DNA from: Bacillota bacterium
GTDB taxonomy: Bacteria > Bacillota > Limnochordia > Limnochordales > ZCTH02-B6
Reading direction: 5' to 3'
Length of the DNA: 64,000 nt
Assembly: GCA_017656145.1 (NCBI GenBank)
Contig: JACDOI010000006.1
Span: 26,031 to 90,030, forward strand
Of the stretch, positions 25,115-33,937 are shown in pieces (position 1 is the stretch's first letter; each line of letters starts with the position of its first letter). Both the position numbers and the translations under genes were made by a program. The notes under the pieces were generated by a model, which did not search any database, had not been told where the DNA came from, and saw only the letters and a list, made by a program, of their open reading frames with translations.

Positions 25115-25800
25115 TGCCCATCAAGCTGGACAACTACAAGCCTTTGCGGGAACTGGTCTTTGAGACGATCCGGGAGGCCATCATCAACGGCACGCTCAAA
25201 CCGGGCGAGCGGCTCATGGAAATTCAGCTTGCCGAGGAGCTGGGCGTCAGTCGCACGCCGGTGCGGGAAGCCATCCGCAAGCTGGAGCTGGAAGGATTCG
25301 TGGTCATGGTGCCCCGAAAGGGGGCGTACGTGACCGACATTTCGCTCAAAGACATCGCGGACGTGTTTGAGATCCGGGGAGCCCTGGAGGGGCTGGCGGC
25401 TGAGCTCGCCGCGGAACGGGCCACCGAGGAGCAACTGGAGAAACTGGAACGGCTTCTGGTGGAGATCGGCGAGTGCATCGAACGGCAGGACGTGGAGGGG
25501 ATGATCGCCAAGGACACCGAGTTCCATGACGTCCTGTTTTCGGCCAGCCACAACGAACGTCTCGTTCAGATGTTGAGCCTGTTGCGGGAGCAGATTCAGC
25601 TGGCCCGCTCCCGCACCTTGGCCAAAGTGGAGCGGATGCGGGTGGCCTTGGAGGAGCACCGGGCCATTGTGGAAGCGGTGGGGCGGCGCGATTCGGAGCT
25701 GGCCCGAGCGCTTGCTGAAGCGCACATCGAAAGCGCCCAAAACAGCTTAATGGCGCTGTACACCAACGAGCTGTCTCCCAACGGTCGGGACGAATCATGA
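25099..25800 (+). CDS. GntR/FadR-family transcriptional regulator
   Basis: A 233-residue one-component regulator with an N-terminal winged helix (IREAIINGTLKPGERLMEIQLAEELGVSRTPVREAIRKLELEGFV, about 20-75) and a C-terminal all-helical FCD ligand domain (ADVFEIRGALEGLAAELAAE ... FHDVLFSASHN ... EEHRAIVEAVGRRD). GAAGGAGGT lies 9 bases before the ATG. FCD regulators usually sense carboxylic acids, and the D...H..H pattern for metal or ligand binding is visible. Position between ispE and the MobA-like gene recurs in several Clostridia, so it is probably not part of the nearby catabolic island. Target unknown. Confidence 0.88.
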   Translation: MRRPLMPIKLDNYKPLRELVFETIREAIINGTLKPGERLMEIQLAEELGVSRTPVREAIRKLELEGFVVMVPRKGAYVTDISLKDIADVFEIRGALEGLAAELAAERATEEQLEKLERLLVEIGECIERQDVEGMIAKDTEFHDVLFSASHNERLVQMLSLLREQIQLARSRTLAKVERMRVALEEHRAIVEAVGRRDSELARALAEAHIESAQNSLMALYTNELSPNGRDES

Positions 25801-26585
25801 GCCGGGCGGTAGCCGCACTGGTGCTGGCCGGAGCGCCCAACGAAGGACCGCTCCGGGCGGTGAGCGACTGCGCCTACGAGGCGCTCATCGAAGTGGCTGG
25901 CCGGCCGATGGTGGAGTATGTGCTGGACGCGCTGCGGGCCGCTCCGTCGGTGGGCCCTATCGGCATCGTGGGCCCTGTCGCCGACCTCAAGGCTGCCGTG
26001 CGCCTCGAGGGAGAAGAGCTCATCGAGCCCGCAGGGGGGCTGTTGGACAACGTCGCGCGCGGGGCCGAGCGGCTGACGGAAAGCGGGGACCGGCTGCTAG
26101 TAGTCACCGGCGACATCCCGCTGCTTACGCCCGGGGCCGTGGAAGACTTCCTCGCGCGCTGCCGGCGCCGGCCCGCGGGGCTTGACGCCTGCTACCCGAT
26201 GGTCAGCCGGGAAGTAGCCGAAGCCCAGTTTCCCGGCCAGACCCGGACGTACGTGCGGTTGCGGGAAGGCCTATTTACGGGCGGCAACTGCGTCCTGCTG
26301 TCGCCTGAGGTGCTCTTGCGGCAACGGTCGCTGTTCGAGCAGGCCGTAGCGCTCCGCAAAAATCCTGTGGGCATGGCCCGGCTCCTGGGCGCGGGGTTCA
26401 TTGTGAGCTTTTTGCTTAAGCGCCTGTCCGCCGCGGATATCGAACGGGTGATCCGGGACAGGCTGGGCATCAACGGGGCCATTATCGCGGTGCCCCACGC
26501 GGAGATCGGTTTCGACGTCGATAAGCCGGCCGATCTGGAGCTGGCCCGGCGCATGCTGGAGGACGGACGGCCCGGGACCGGCTAG
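25797..26585 (+). CDS. MobA-like nucleotidyltransferase family protein
   Basis: A 262-residue GT-A-type NTP transferase. LVLAGAPNEGPL replaces the usual LAGGxSxRMG nucleotide loop, and the domain continues with EVAGRPMVEYVLDAL, LVVTGDIPLLTP and the C-terminal GFDVDKPADLELARRML. The nucleotide loop lacks the canonical Arg-Met-Gly, so substrate and activity are uncertain. ATGA overlap with the GntR gene. Genes of this type are common between ispE and purR. Confidence 0.75.
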   Translation: MSRAVAALVLAGAPNEGPLRAVSDCAYEALIEVAGRPMVEYVLDALRAAPSVGPIGIVGPVADLKAAVRLEGEELIEPAGGLLDNVARGAERLTESGDRLLVVTGDIPLLTPGAVEDFLARCRRRPAGLDACYPMVSREVAEAQFPGQTRTYVRLREGLFTGGNCVLLSPEVLLRQRSLFEQAVALRKNPVGMARLLGAGFIVSFLLKRLSAADIERVIRDRLGINGAIIAVPHAEIGFDVDKPADLELARRMLEDGRPGTG

Positions 26586-26627
26586 GGCCGAATCCGGAAA
26601 CCCACAGCGCCGGGGGAGGGAAGAGGA

Positions 26628-27500
26628 TTGCGGCGAAGCGAGCGTATCAGCGCGGTGACCAAGTGGCTGGTCGACCGCCCTCGCCAGATCATCACCTTGG
26701 CCGAGCTGGGCCAATTGCTCGGAGCGGCCAAGTCCACCTTGAGCGAAGACATCGCCATCATCCGGGAGACGTGCGAGCGAATGGGCCTCGGACGGGTGGA
26801 AACGATTCCCGGGGCCGCGGGCGGAGTGCGCTACGTTCCCCAGCTGTCTCCGGCGGCCATGCGGGACGTTGTCCGGCGGCTGGTGGAAAGCCTGGCCGAT
26901 CCCGACCGGATCTTGCCGGGCGGGTTCTTGTACATGAGCGACATCGTCGCCTCGCCTCCCCTGCTTGCCCGCATCGGGGAGCTGTTCGCCACCCGGTTTT
27001 CCGATCGGGATCCCCAGGCGGTGGTGACGGTGGAAACCCGCGGGATTCCGATCGCCCTCATGACGGCCCGGATGCTGAACGTTCCCCTGGCCATCGTCCG
27101 CCGGTCGAGCCGGCCCAGCGACGGCACCGTCGTCACCATGAACTACATCTCCGGCTCGGCCCGCCGCATTGAAACGATGTCCCTTTCCCGTCGAGCCATT
27201 GCCCCAGGCACCCGCGTGCTCATCATCGACGACTTCATGAAGGCCGGCGGGACAGCCCGGGGCTTGGTCGACCTCATGGGTGAGTTCCAGGCGCCGGTCG
27301 TCGGCGTCGGGGTGCTCATCGAAACGCTGGAACCCCGCCAGAAGCTGGTGCGGGACTACGTTTCCCTCGTCGTGCTGGAATCGGTCGAGGAGGAGGAGCG
27401 GAGGGTGCGGGTGCGGGCCAGCCGGTGGTTCGATGAACCGAACCTCGACGAGCCGGGCCCCGGCGAGCGGGCCCCGGCGCGACCGAACGCCGGCCGGTGA
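26628..27500 (+). CDS. purR: Pur operon repressor
   Basis: PRPP-responsive repressor of purine synthesis genes. 290 residues: an N-terminal winged helix (RRSERISAVTKWLVDRPRQIITLAELGQLLGAAKSTLSEDI) and a phosphoribosyltransferase-like domain with the PRPP motif VLIIDDFMKAGGTARG. TTG start with GGGAGGGAAGAGG upstream. In Bacillus it is followed by yabJ-spoVG-glmU; here the conserved order stops and about 19 kb of catabolic genes intervene. The extra C-terminal tail (GPGERAPARPNAGR) is low complexity. Confidence 0.96.
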   Translation: MRRSERISAVTKWLVDRPRQIITLAELGQLLGAAKSTLSEDIAIIRETCERMGLGRVETIPGAAGGVRYVPQLSPAAMRDVVRRLVESLADPDRILPGGFLYMSDIVASPPLLARIGELFATRFSDRDPQAVVTVETRGIPIALMTARMLNVPLAIVRRSSRPSDGTVVTMNYISGSARRIETMSLSRRAIAPGTRVLIIDDFMKAGGTARGLVDLMGEFQAPVVGVGVLIETLEPRQKLVRDYVSLVVLESVEEEERRVRVRASRWFDEPNLDEPGPGERAPARPNAGR

Positions 27501-27520
27501 ACCGGAACCCCTCGGGCTTG

Positions 27521-27547
27521 CCGGGGACGACCTGCTCCCGTCCCCGG
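27521..27547 (+). terminator. Hairpin downstream of purR
   Basis: CCGGGGACG and CGTCCCCGG form a perfect 9-base-pair stem with a 9-base loop. No T-run follows, so termination is likely only partial. It marks the left edge of the catabolic region. Confidence 0.5.
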
Positions 27548-27605
27548 ATCGAGGACGCTTTGGCTGGAGGAATTACGAGCAAGATAGTGGAATCGTATTG
27601 AAACC

Positions 27606-27621
27606 AACTTGGTATACCTGA
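27606..27621. promoter_or_regulatory. GGTATACC palindrome, possible GntR-family operator
   Basis: AACTTGGTATACCTGA resembles the consensus of E. coli UxuR/ExuR (core TTGGTATACCAA), which are FCD-type GntR proteins. It lies 142 bases before the DASS-carrier ATG. The left half matches well, the right half less. A related GCGGTATACCGA is found upstream of the CaiB gene. Binding is an inference. Confidence 0.4.
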
Positions 27622-27762
27622 GCGACGAACCCGCTGAACAGGTCGATGCCGGCCTCGCCGACGGGGGCCGCGAGCGTTGACGAGCGCTCCGGATGCGCTC
27701 GCGGGAGAGGGGATGAGCGCCGTGGGGCCGCGTTTTCCGGCCGCAGTCCCGGGCTTGGCCGT

Positions 27763-29229
27763 ATGAAACACGACGCCGAAAAGACCCTGGCCCGATCCCG
27801 CCGGGCGAGCAGGCTGGCTGCTTGGACCGTAGGCCGGGCGGCCGCCGTCCTGTCCGCCGTCGTGTGGGCTCCGCTCTTGTTTCGGCTTTTGGGCGCGGCT
27901 CCGCCGGTCGCCCGTTCTATGGGCCTTCTTGTCTTCGGTCTTGCCGGATGGGGCACCGGCGCCCTTCACCAGTCGCTTGTCTCCGTGCTCATTCTCATCT
28001 TCATTCCCGCACTGGGACTGGGCGATTTCGACGACGCTGTCGCGGGCTTCGGCGAGCCCTTCGTGTGGCTGCTTGTATCCGTGTTCATTCTTGGCAAGGG
28101 AATGGAGACCAGCGGGCTGGATCGGCGCATCGCCTTGGCCTTGCTGCACCTGGCCCGCGGCCGCACCCGGGCTACGTTGCGGGCGGTGTACGCGTCGGTC
28201 GTCGTGCTCGGGTTCCTGGTGCCCACCGGGGCGGGGAGGACCGCGATGCTCACCCCGATTTGCACGGGTCTGCTCAACGTCATCCAAGAGCGGTTGCCTG
28301 CGGGAACCCGGGATTTTGCGAACTTGGGAAAGTCGGTCTTCATCGGCTTTTCCTACGTCACCCTAATGATGTCGTGGGCGCTGGTGACCGGGTCGGTCTC
28401 ATCGGTGTACGCCGTGCCCGCCATCCGGGAGCTCACCGGGTTCGAGTGGAATTACCTGACGTGGATGGCCGCTTGCGCGCCGGCGGCGGTGATATTCACC
28501 TTTCTTTTGGACCAGGTGATGGCCCGGGTATTCCCGGTGCGCATGACCGTCATTCCCGGCGGGCTTGAGTACATCGCCGAACAGCGGCAACAGCTGGGAG
28601 CCGTAGGCCCGGCGGAAAGGCGGGTGATGGTCATCATGGCCCTCATCGTGCTGGGGTGGATGACCGAGGGTTTTCACGGCCTGCCGGTGCCGATGATCTC
28701 GCTGGCCGGTGCGGCATTGATGTGCCTGCCGCCCGTTGGCGTGCAGCGATGGGAAGATGCGGCGACGAGCATCAAATGGGACGTCATCATCTTGTTCGGC
28801 ACCGGTTTCTCGCTGGCCCAGGCGCTTCAGAAATCGGGGGCGGCAGCGTGGATGGCGCAAACGTTGGCGGGCGCCTTTCCCGCCCTGCCGCCAGGGGCTG
28901 CTGGCCTGTTCGTGCTCGTGGTGATGCTTTTGGCCAGGCTCGGTTTTGCGAACATGCTGGCCATCCTGGCCACCTCTTTGCCTGTGGCGGTCGGCTTGGG
29001 CAACCGGTGGGGGATCAATCCGGTGTGGCTGGCGCAGCTTGCGGTCATCGCGAGCTCCTTCGGGTTCTTCATGCCGTATCAGGCGCCAAGCCTGACGATC
29101 TCATACAGCGCGGGCTTTTACCATCAGCGGGATCTCTTGCGGGCAGGTATCGGAGCGGCGGCGTTGATGGTAGGGGTGACGATGGTCGTATCCTTGGTCT
29201 GGTGGCCGATGTTGGGCATCAAACCTTGA
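27763..29229 (+). CDS. DASS/SLC13-type anion permease with atypical signature motifs
   Basis: A polytopic membrane carrier of 488 residues (start ATG 27763 is the best in-frame ATG, though no strong ribosome site is seen; the track start at 27646 is unlikely). About 11-12 hydrophobic segments and the repeat-like architecture (LVPTGAGRTAMLTPICTGLL ... SSFGFFMPYQAPSLTISYSAG) resemble DASS carriers of di- and tricarboxylates. The usual SNT signature is replaced (GRT in the first half), and the second half lacks TPPN. So substrate and coupling ion are uncertain. Linked to a GntR regulator. Confidence 0.75.
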   Translation: MKHDAEKTLARSRRASRLAAWTVGRAAAVLSAVVWAPLLFRLLGAAPPVARSMGLLVFGLAGWGTGALHQSLVSVLILIFIPALGLGDFDDAVAGFGEPFVWLLVSVFILGKGMETSGLDRRIALALLHLARGRTRATLRAVYASVVVLGFLVPTGAGRTAMLTPICTGLLNVIQERLPAGTRDFANLGKSVFIGFSYVTLMMSWALVTGSVSSVYAVPAIRELTGFEWNYLTWMAACAPAAVIFTFLLDQVMARVFPVRMTVIPGGLEYIAEQRQQLGAVGPAERRVMVIMALIVLGWMTEGFHGLPVPMISLAGAALMCLPPVGVQRWEDAATSIKWDVIILFGTGFSLAQALQKSGAAAWMAQTLAGAFPALPPGAAGLFVLVVMLLARLGFANMLAILATSLPVAVGLGNRWGINPVWLAQLAVIASSFGFFMPYQAPSLTISYSAGFYHQRDLLRAGIGAAALMVGVTMVVSLVWWPMLGIKP

Positions 29230-29261
29230 CCGGTTGCCGGGCCGGGAGAGGCGGGGTGGGG

Positions 29262-29945
29262 GTGGAACGGGTGGATACAACGAACCAACAAACGCAAGCG
29301 GCAGGCACGAAAGGTCCGGACACCTACAGCCGGCTGCGGGCGATGATCCTCTCCGGTGTGTTTCGTTCCGGCCAGCGGCTGAGCGAGCGGGAGCTGGCGG
29401 CCCAGCTGTCCGTCAGCCGCACACCGGTGCGGGAGGCTTTGAGGCAGTTGGTCCAGGAAGGCACTGTCGTCTACCAACCCCGCCGCGGGTACCGGATTGC
29501 CAGCATATCCCAAGAGCAAGCCCGGCACTTGTTTATCGTTCGGGAAGCTTTGGAGGGGCTCGCCGCCCGCCTTGCCTGCCAACAGGGCGATCCCGGCTGC
29601 CTTGCGGGCATGCAGGCCAGCATCGAGCGGGGGCGGGCGGCAGCCCGGGAGGGCCACCTGGCCGGGCTCATCGCGGCCAATCAGCAGTTTCATACCTGCC
29701 TTGCCGAATCCAGCGCCAATCCGTACCTGATAAGCGCCTTCGCAAGATTGCAAGTGCACATCGCCCTCATGATGAGCCGCTCGCTGGCGACTCCCCGGCG
29801 TCCTGAAGAAACCCTCCGTGAGCACCAGGCCATCGTCGACGCCGTCAGGGCGCGGGACGCCGGATCGGCCGAGCAGCTCATCCGGGAACATATCCGCAAA
29901 GCTCTTCAAGGATACTTGCGCCATCTGGGCGACGAAACCGGCTAG
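29262..29945 (+). CDS. GntR/FadR-family transcriptional regulator of the catabolic region
   Basis: A 227-residue FCD-type regulator: winged helix (YSRLRAMILSGVFRSGQRLSERELAAQLSVSRTPVREALRQLVQEGTVV) and ligand domain (ARHLFIVREALEGLAARLACQ ... ANQQFHTCLAESSANPYL ... REHQAIVDAVRARDAG). Placed 32 bases after the DASS gene and facing the PrpD operon. Candidate starts are GTG 29256, 29262 and 29271; 29262 best fits GGGAGAGG. It most likely senses an intermediate or substrate of the surrounding carboxylate genes and may bind the GGTATACC palindromes. Confidence 0.87.
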   Translation: MERVDTTNQQTQAAGTKGPDTYSRLRAMILSGVFRSGQRLSERELAAQLSVSRTPVREALRQLVQEGTVVYQPRRGYRIASISQEQARHLFIVREALEGLAARLACQQGDPGCLAGMQASIERGRAAAREGHLAGLIAANQQFHTCLAESSANPYLISAFARLQVHIALMMSRSLATPRRPEETLREHQAIVDAVRARDAGSAEQLIREHIRKALQGYLRHLGDETG

Positions 29946-29992
29946 CGGCAAGCTGGCCCCGGTCACCGCTCAAGGCGCGGGATATCCGGGAT

Positions 29993-30025
29993 CAGAAACG
30001 CCCGGCGCGGGGCCGGGCGTTTCTG
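29993..30025. terminator. Bidirectional terminator between convergent GntR and MmgE/PrpD genes
   Basis: CAGAAACGCCCGGC and GCCGGGCGTTTCTG form a perfect 14-base-pair hairpin with a 5-base loop. TTTCT at the 3' end on the plus strand is matched by the same on the minus strand, so it can serve both convergent operons. Confidence 0.85.
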
Positions 30026-30048
30026 GTGCTGGAGCCCTTGCCGGCAGG

Positions 30049-31461
30049 TCAGCCGGCAACGGGTTCCGCGGGCGGGCGGACAAGCCGCGACAGCAGCGAC
30101 CGGGCGGACGGCAGTTCTTCCAAGCGCTGAACGGCCTGCCAGACGTCCTCGGCAGCAGAGGGATCAAGCACTCCCTGCGCGCCTTCGGTGAACTTCTCCA
30201 TCTGCTCTTCCGGCGACAGCGGCCGTTCGGGGTAACCCCGGGCGATCTGAGCGTCCCGGGTCAGGACGGTGCCGTCGGTCAGGCGAATGCGGACGACGGT
30301 GTGCATCCGGTCGTATCCCCGGGCATCGATATCCGGCGTGTTGTACACCCTTACCCGTTCCTTCATGAACCGCCGCACATTGGGGTCGCGGACCGTTTCG
30401 TCCGTGTATTCCCGGATTCCCGCCCGGCCGAACAAGGCGATGAGGGTGACGCCGTACTGCAGGCTGAACTTGGCCTCCAGCTCATTTTCGGGTTCGGTGT
30501 AGCGCAGCGCGGCGACGATGTTGGAAGCCGCTTCCACGTCGATGCGCTCGATTTGCTCCGGCTTCACCTGATGCTCCCGCAGGAGATCCCGCACCGCGTC
30601 CATGGTCGGATGGCCCAGCGACCCGCACGGGTACGGCTTGATGGAGATGCCGGGAGACTGAATCTGCCACGGGCTGGCGAGCCGGGACTCAAGGTATCCC
30701 GCATCGAAACCGCCGCCCATGATTTGGAAGAAACCCCACTGGCTGTCGAAAACGTCCGGCGAGGAGGTGAAACCGCGCTCGGCTAAAAGCGCCGCGACGA
30801 CGCCGTTTTCGGCCGCCCGGCCCGCGTGGAGGGGCTTGGTCATCGTACCGAAGTTCACCCGCAGGCCGGCGCTCATGCTGGCCGCGATGCCCAGGGCGCG
30901 GATGACCTTATCCAAAGAGAGATCGAGGAGCTTGCTGGCAGCCGCCACCGCGCCCAGCGCTCCGAGGGTGCCGGTGGAATGAAACCCCCGCCGGTAATGC
31001 TCCGGATTGATGGCTTCGGCCAGCTTGCATTCGACCTCGACCCCGATGTTGTAGGCCGCAAGCAGATCCCGGCCCGACCGGTCCCGGGCCTCGGCCACGG
31101 CCAAGGCTGCTGCCAAGACCGGCGTCGTGGGGTGGACGAGGAGGCCCGTCACCCGGTCGGGAAGCGAGGCGATCTGGGTGTCGTCGTAGTCGTCGGCATG
31201 GCCGGCCACACCGTTGGCCAGTGCCGCCAGCTGAGCCGGGGCCCGCAGCCCGGTCCCCAGGACGGACGCCTCCGGCCGTCCTCCGCAAGCGGCCACGAAG
31301 TCCCGCACCATGCGGGAGCAATCTTGTTTGGCGCCGCATAAGGCCACCCCCAGACCGTCGTAGAAAAACGCCCGGGAGCCTTCGATGACGTCCCTGGGGA
31401 TATGCTCGAAGTTTGTGTCGACGATAAACTCGGCAACCTTCTTGGTGATGGGATTGTCCAT
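30049..31461 (-). CDS. MmgE/PrpD family protein
   Basis: A 470-residue member of the 2-methylcitrate dehydratase / cis-aconitate decarboxylase superfamily. Conserved stretches are FFYDGLGVALCGAK, NGVAGHADDYDDTQ, GFHSTGTLGALGAVAAASKLL, MTKPLHAGRAAENGVVAALLA and KPYPCGSLGHPTMDAVRDL. Members handle branched tricarboxylates or related acids, including the enzyme that makes itaconate. Last gene of the leftward operon; its stop is just before a bidirectional terminator. The substrate cannot be read from sequence. Confidence 0.87.
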   Translation of the reverse strand: MDNPITKKVAEFIVDTNFEHIPRDVIEGSRAFFYDGLGVALCGAKQDCSRMVRDFVAACGGRPEASVLGTGLRAPAQLAALANGVAGHADDYDDTQIASLPDRVTGLLVHPTTPVLAAALAVAEARDRSGRDLLAAYNIGVEVECKLAEAINPEHYRRGFHSTGTLGALGAVAAASKLLDLSLDKVIRALGIAASMSAGLRVNFGTMTKPLHAGRAAENGVVAALLAERGFTSSPDVFDSQWGFFQIMGGGFDAGYLESRLASPWQIQSPGISIKPYPCGSLGHPTMDAVRDLLREHQVKPEQIERIDVEAASNIVAALRYTEPENELEAKFSLQYGVTLIALFGRAGIREYTDETVRDPNVRRFMKERVRVYNTPDIDARGYDRMHTVVRIRLTDGTVLTRDAQIARGYPERPLSPEEQMEKFTEGAQGVLDPSAAEDVWQAVQRLEELPSARSLLSRLVRPPAEPVAG

Positions 31462-31550
31462 CGCTTCATGTCTCCTCTCGGCGATGCTTTTTGCGGTCTT
31501 TCGCTCCCGACAGGACGCCCGCCGGGATGCCGGCGGCTAGCCCGCATCCG

Positions 31551-32342
31551 CTAAACGATCGCGCGCACCAGGCCGCCGTCGACGGTGATGGACTGGCCCG
31601 TGATGTAGCTGGCGTGGCGGGAGCATAGAAATACTGCCATGGCGGCGACCTCCTCGGGCCGCCCGAAACGGCCCAGCGGAATGGCCTGGGCGAATTCGCG
31701 GATGACGTCCTCGGGCTCTACCCCCCGGGCGGCCGCCATCTGGCGGGCCCGCTCCTCCCAAAGCCTCGTCAGGGTTCGCCCGGGCAGGACGGAGTTGACC
31801 AGAATGCCGTGCGCGGCGTACTCGTTGGCCAGGCTGCGGGTGAGGGCCAGCAATCCGGCCTTGTGGACGTTGGAGACGATCTGGTGCTCATGGGGCTGCT
31901 TGGCCGACGCGGCTCCCACGATGACGACCCGGGCGCCCTCGGCCTTCTTTAGCTGGGGCAGAAACGTGCGGACGGTCCTCACTGCCGACAACACGTTGAA
32001 CTCATAATTGTCCAGCCAGTCTTGATCCGTCAGATCTTCGAAGGGAACCCGGCGGCTGCCGCCGACGGAAAAGATGAGGCAGTTCAAGGCTGGAACTCGT
32101 TGGCGGACCCACGCCGCGAGGCGTTCCACATCATCGGCCTTGGTGACATCGGCCGCGCAGTAGGGCACTTGCCTCCCGGACTCGGCCTCCAGCCGGGCGG
32201 ACACCTCTGCCAGCCTGTCGTTGTTGCGGGAGCACAACAACACGTTGGCCCCCTCGTTCAGCAACATGGCGGCGGCGGAAAGGCCGATGCCCGAGCTTCC
32301 GCCGACGACCAGGGCGTACTTGCCGTCTAAACCCAGCTCCAT
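31551..32342 (-). CDS. Atypical short-chain dehydrogenase/reductase lacking the catalytic Tyr
   Basis: A 263-residue Rossmann protein with the cofactor loop VVGGSSGIGLSAAAML and the C-terminal motif VNSVLPGRTLT and ITGQSITVDGG. The catalytic Ser region is VGAAS but the YxxxK motif reads SNVHK, so Tyr is replaced by Ser157 while Lys161 stays. This pattern belongs to a 3-oxoacyl-ACP-reductase-like SDR subgroup with an imperfect catalytic tetrad, so its activity is uncertain. Second to last gene of the leftward operon (51 bases after the amidohydrolase, 89 before MmgE/PrpD). Confidence 0.85.
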   Translation of the reverse strand: MELGLDGKYALVVGGSSGIGLSAAAMLLNEGANVLLCSRNNDRLAEVSARLEAESGRQVPYCAADVTKADDVERLAAWVRQRVPALNCLIFSVGGSRRVPFEDLTDQDWLDNYEFNVLSAVRTVRTFLPQLKKAEGARVVIVGAASAKQPHEHQIVSNVHKAGLLALTRSLANEYAAHGILVNSVLPGRTLTRLWEERARQMAAARGVEPEDVIREFAQAIPLGRFGRPEEVAAMAVFLCSRHASYITGQSITVDGGLVRAIV

Positions 32343-32393
32343 CGCGTCGCACCCTCCTTGTGGGGGTTTGGGGCGCCCAACCCGGCGGTTGCG

Positions 32394-33233
32394 TCAGGCG
32401 AGCCGGGTAACGAGGCCGTAAACCTCGGGACGCCGGTCCCGAAAGATGAAGCGCCGGCGCCGGGCGGCTTCGATGGCTCCCAAGTCGACCTCGGCCAACA
32501 GGATGCCCTCATCGAATTCCAGGGAGGCGATGATCTCGCCCCCAGGAGCCACCGCGACGCTGTTGCCGGCAAACTCATGGTGCTCCTCGTCGGTGCGGCC
32601 GGTGAGACCGACGCCTACGACGAACAAGCCGTTTTCATACGCCCGGACCCGGCAGATGGCCCGCCACAGGCTGGCCAAATTCCGCGGGCAACCGGTCGGC
32701 AGGGCGATGAGTTCGGCGCCCTGCAGCGCGAGGCTGCGGCTCCCTTCGGGGAAATCCCGATCGTAGCAAATCTGAATCGCGATCCGTCCAAGCGGCGTGG
32801 AAAAGACCGGGAATTCATATCCCGGACGAAAGTAAAACTTTTCCCACCCGGTCAAGGACCACGGGATGTGCACTTTTCGGTAGCAGCCGAGGACCTGGCC
32901 GCTGGAGCCGATGAGGGCCGCGCTGTTGTAGTACACGCCGCGGTCGCCCTTTTCGACGAAGGGAGCGATGATGAACACGTTCAGTTGCCGGGCCAGCGTC
33001 CCCAAGCGCTCCAAGGTCGGACTGGCGCCGACGGGCTCCGCCAAGTCCCAAAAGCCCGGGTCGACATGGCCGGTGTGGGAGAAGTACCCGGTGTTGAACA
33101 TTTCGGGCAAGACCATCAGCCGGGCGCCTTGCGAGGCCGCCTCCTCGATCATGGCGCACGCTTTGTCCACATTCGCTTGTTTGTCCCCGATCCGGCATGA
33201 CATCTGAATGCCGGCCACGATGAACCCGCTCAC
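32394..33233 (-). CDS. Nitrilase-superfamily carbon-nitrogen hydrolase
   Basis: Amidohydrolase of 279 residues from GTG 33233; this start overlaps the upstream isochorismatase gene by 4 bases and has GAGGAG ahead, whereas the track start adds 44 unsupported residues. The triad is Glu44 (VLPEMFN), Lys120 (CYRKVHIP) and Cys156 (QICYDRDFPE). The family includes N-carbamoyl amino acid, N-carbamoylputrescine and omega-amidases; which applies is not determinable. Coupled translation with another C-N hydrolase suggests consecutive release of ammonia from one compound. Confidence 0.88.
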   Translation of the reverse strand: MSGFIVAGIQMSCRIGDKQANVDKACAMIEEAASQGARLMVLPEMFNTGYFSHTGHVDPGFWDLAEPVGASPTLERLGTLARQLNVFIIAPFVEKGDRGVYYNSAALIGSSGQVLGCYRKVHIPWSLTGWEKFYFRPGYEFPVFSTPLGRIAIQICYDRDFPEGSRSLALQGAELIALPTGCPRNLASLWRAICRVRAYENGLFVVGVGLTGRTDEEHHEFAGNSVAVAPGGEIIASLEFDEGILLAEVDLGAIEAARRRRFIFRDRRPEVYGLVTRLA

Positions 33234-33910
33234 CTGACTGTCCACTCCTCTTCCAGTTGCTCTGGCCCGTTGCTCCAGGCGCGGATGATGTCGGCGGAAT
33301 CGCATACGTGCCCGAAGCGGCGCCGGACGTTCTCGAGAGTCGCCTGGCGCAACGTTTCGCTCCATGAAGCCGTGCAGTCTTGCGGCAAAACCACGTAGTA
33401 CTCCAGCTCGAAGGCATGCCGCAGCGTCGTTTCGACGCAGACGTTGGTAGACACGCCGGTGATGACGGTAGTCTTGATGCCGTTGCTGCGGAGGATGAGG
33501 TCAAGATTGGTTCCGGTGAAACCACTGTAGCGGTGCTTGTAAACGACGACTTCGCCCTCCGCGGGAGCCAGGTCGTCGACAAACTGGATGCCCTCCGTAC
33601 CTTCCATGGCCACCCGTTCGGACGAGTATGTCGATCGGCGCCTTTGAGCAAGCCACGGCCCAGAGTCGCTGAGATGACCGCGCAGCGTGAGAAAACCGAC
33701 GTGAATGACGAGGACGCCGTGCCGGCGCGCGGCTTCCAGCAGCCGCTTGAGGCACGGGATGATGGACTGGGCCGGTCCCAGGTCCCGCCCGGCTTCCCAG
33801 CATTGAAACCCTTCCATGCAGAAGTCCTTCTGCATGTCTACGAGTATCAAAGCCGTATGCTCAGGACGGACCACGTCTTCCAGGTTCAGCAACATCTGAG
33901 GTTCGCGCAC
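33230..33910 (-). CDS. Isochorismatase-family cysteine hydrolase
   Basis: A 226-residue hydrolase with the Asp25-Lys125-Cys158 triad in LVDMQKDF, VYKHRYSGF and STNVCVETT. Most non-ribosomal members are amidases such as nicotinamidase, N-carbamoylsarcosine amidase, ureidoacrylate or maleamate amidohydrolase. GTG start follows GGGGG-rich sequence. It sits after tctA (27 bases) and overlaps the nitrilase-type gene, forming a two-hydrolase module between a carboxylate transporter and the SDR/PrpD genes. A maleamate- or carbamoyl-type substrate is possible but unproven. Confidence 0.87.
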   Translation of the reverse strand: MREPQMLLNLEDVVRPEHTALILVDMQKDFCMEGFQCWEAGRDLGPAQSIIPCLKRLLEAARRHGVLVIHVGFLTLRGHLSDSGPWLAQRRRSTYSSERVAMEGTEGIQFVDDLAPAEGEVVVYKHRYSGFTGTNLDLILRSNGIKTTVITGVSTNVCVETTLRHAFELEYYVVLPQDCTASWSETLRQATLENVRRRFGHVCDSADIIRAWSNGPEQLEEEWTVR

Positions 33911-33937
33911 GCGTATCCCCCCTTACGTGCCGCAAGC

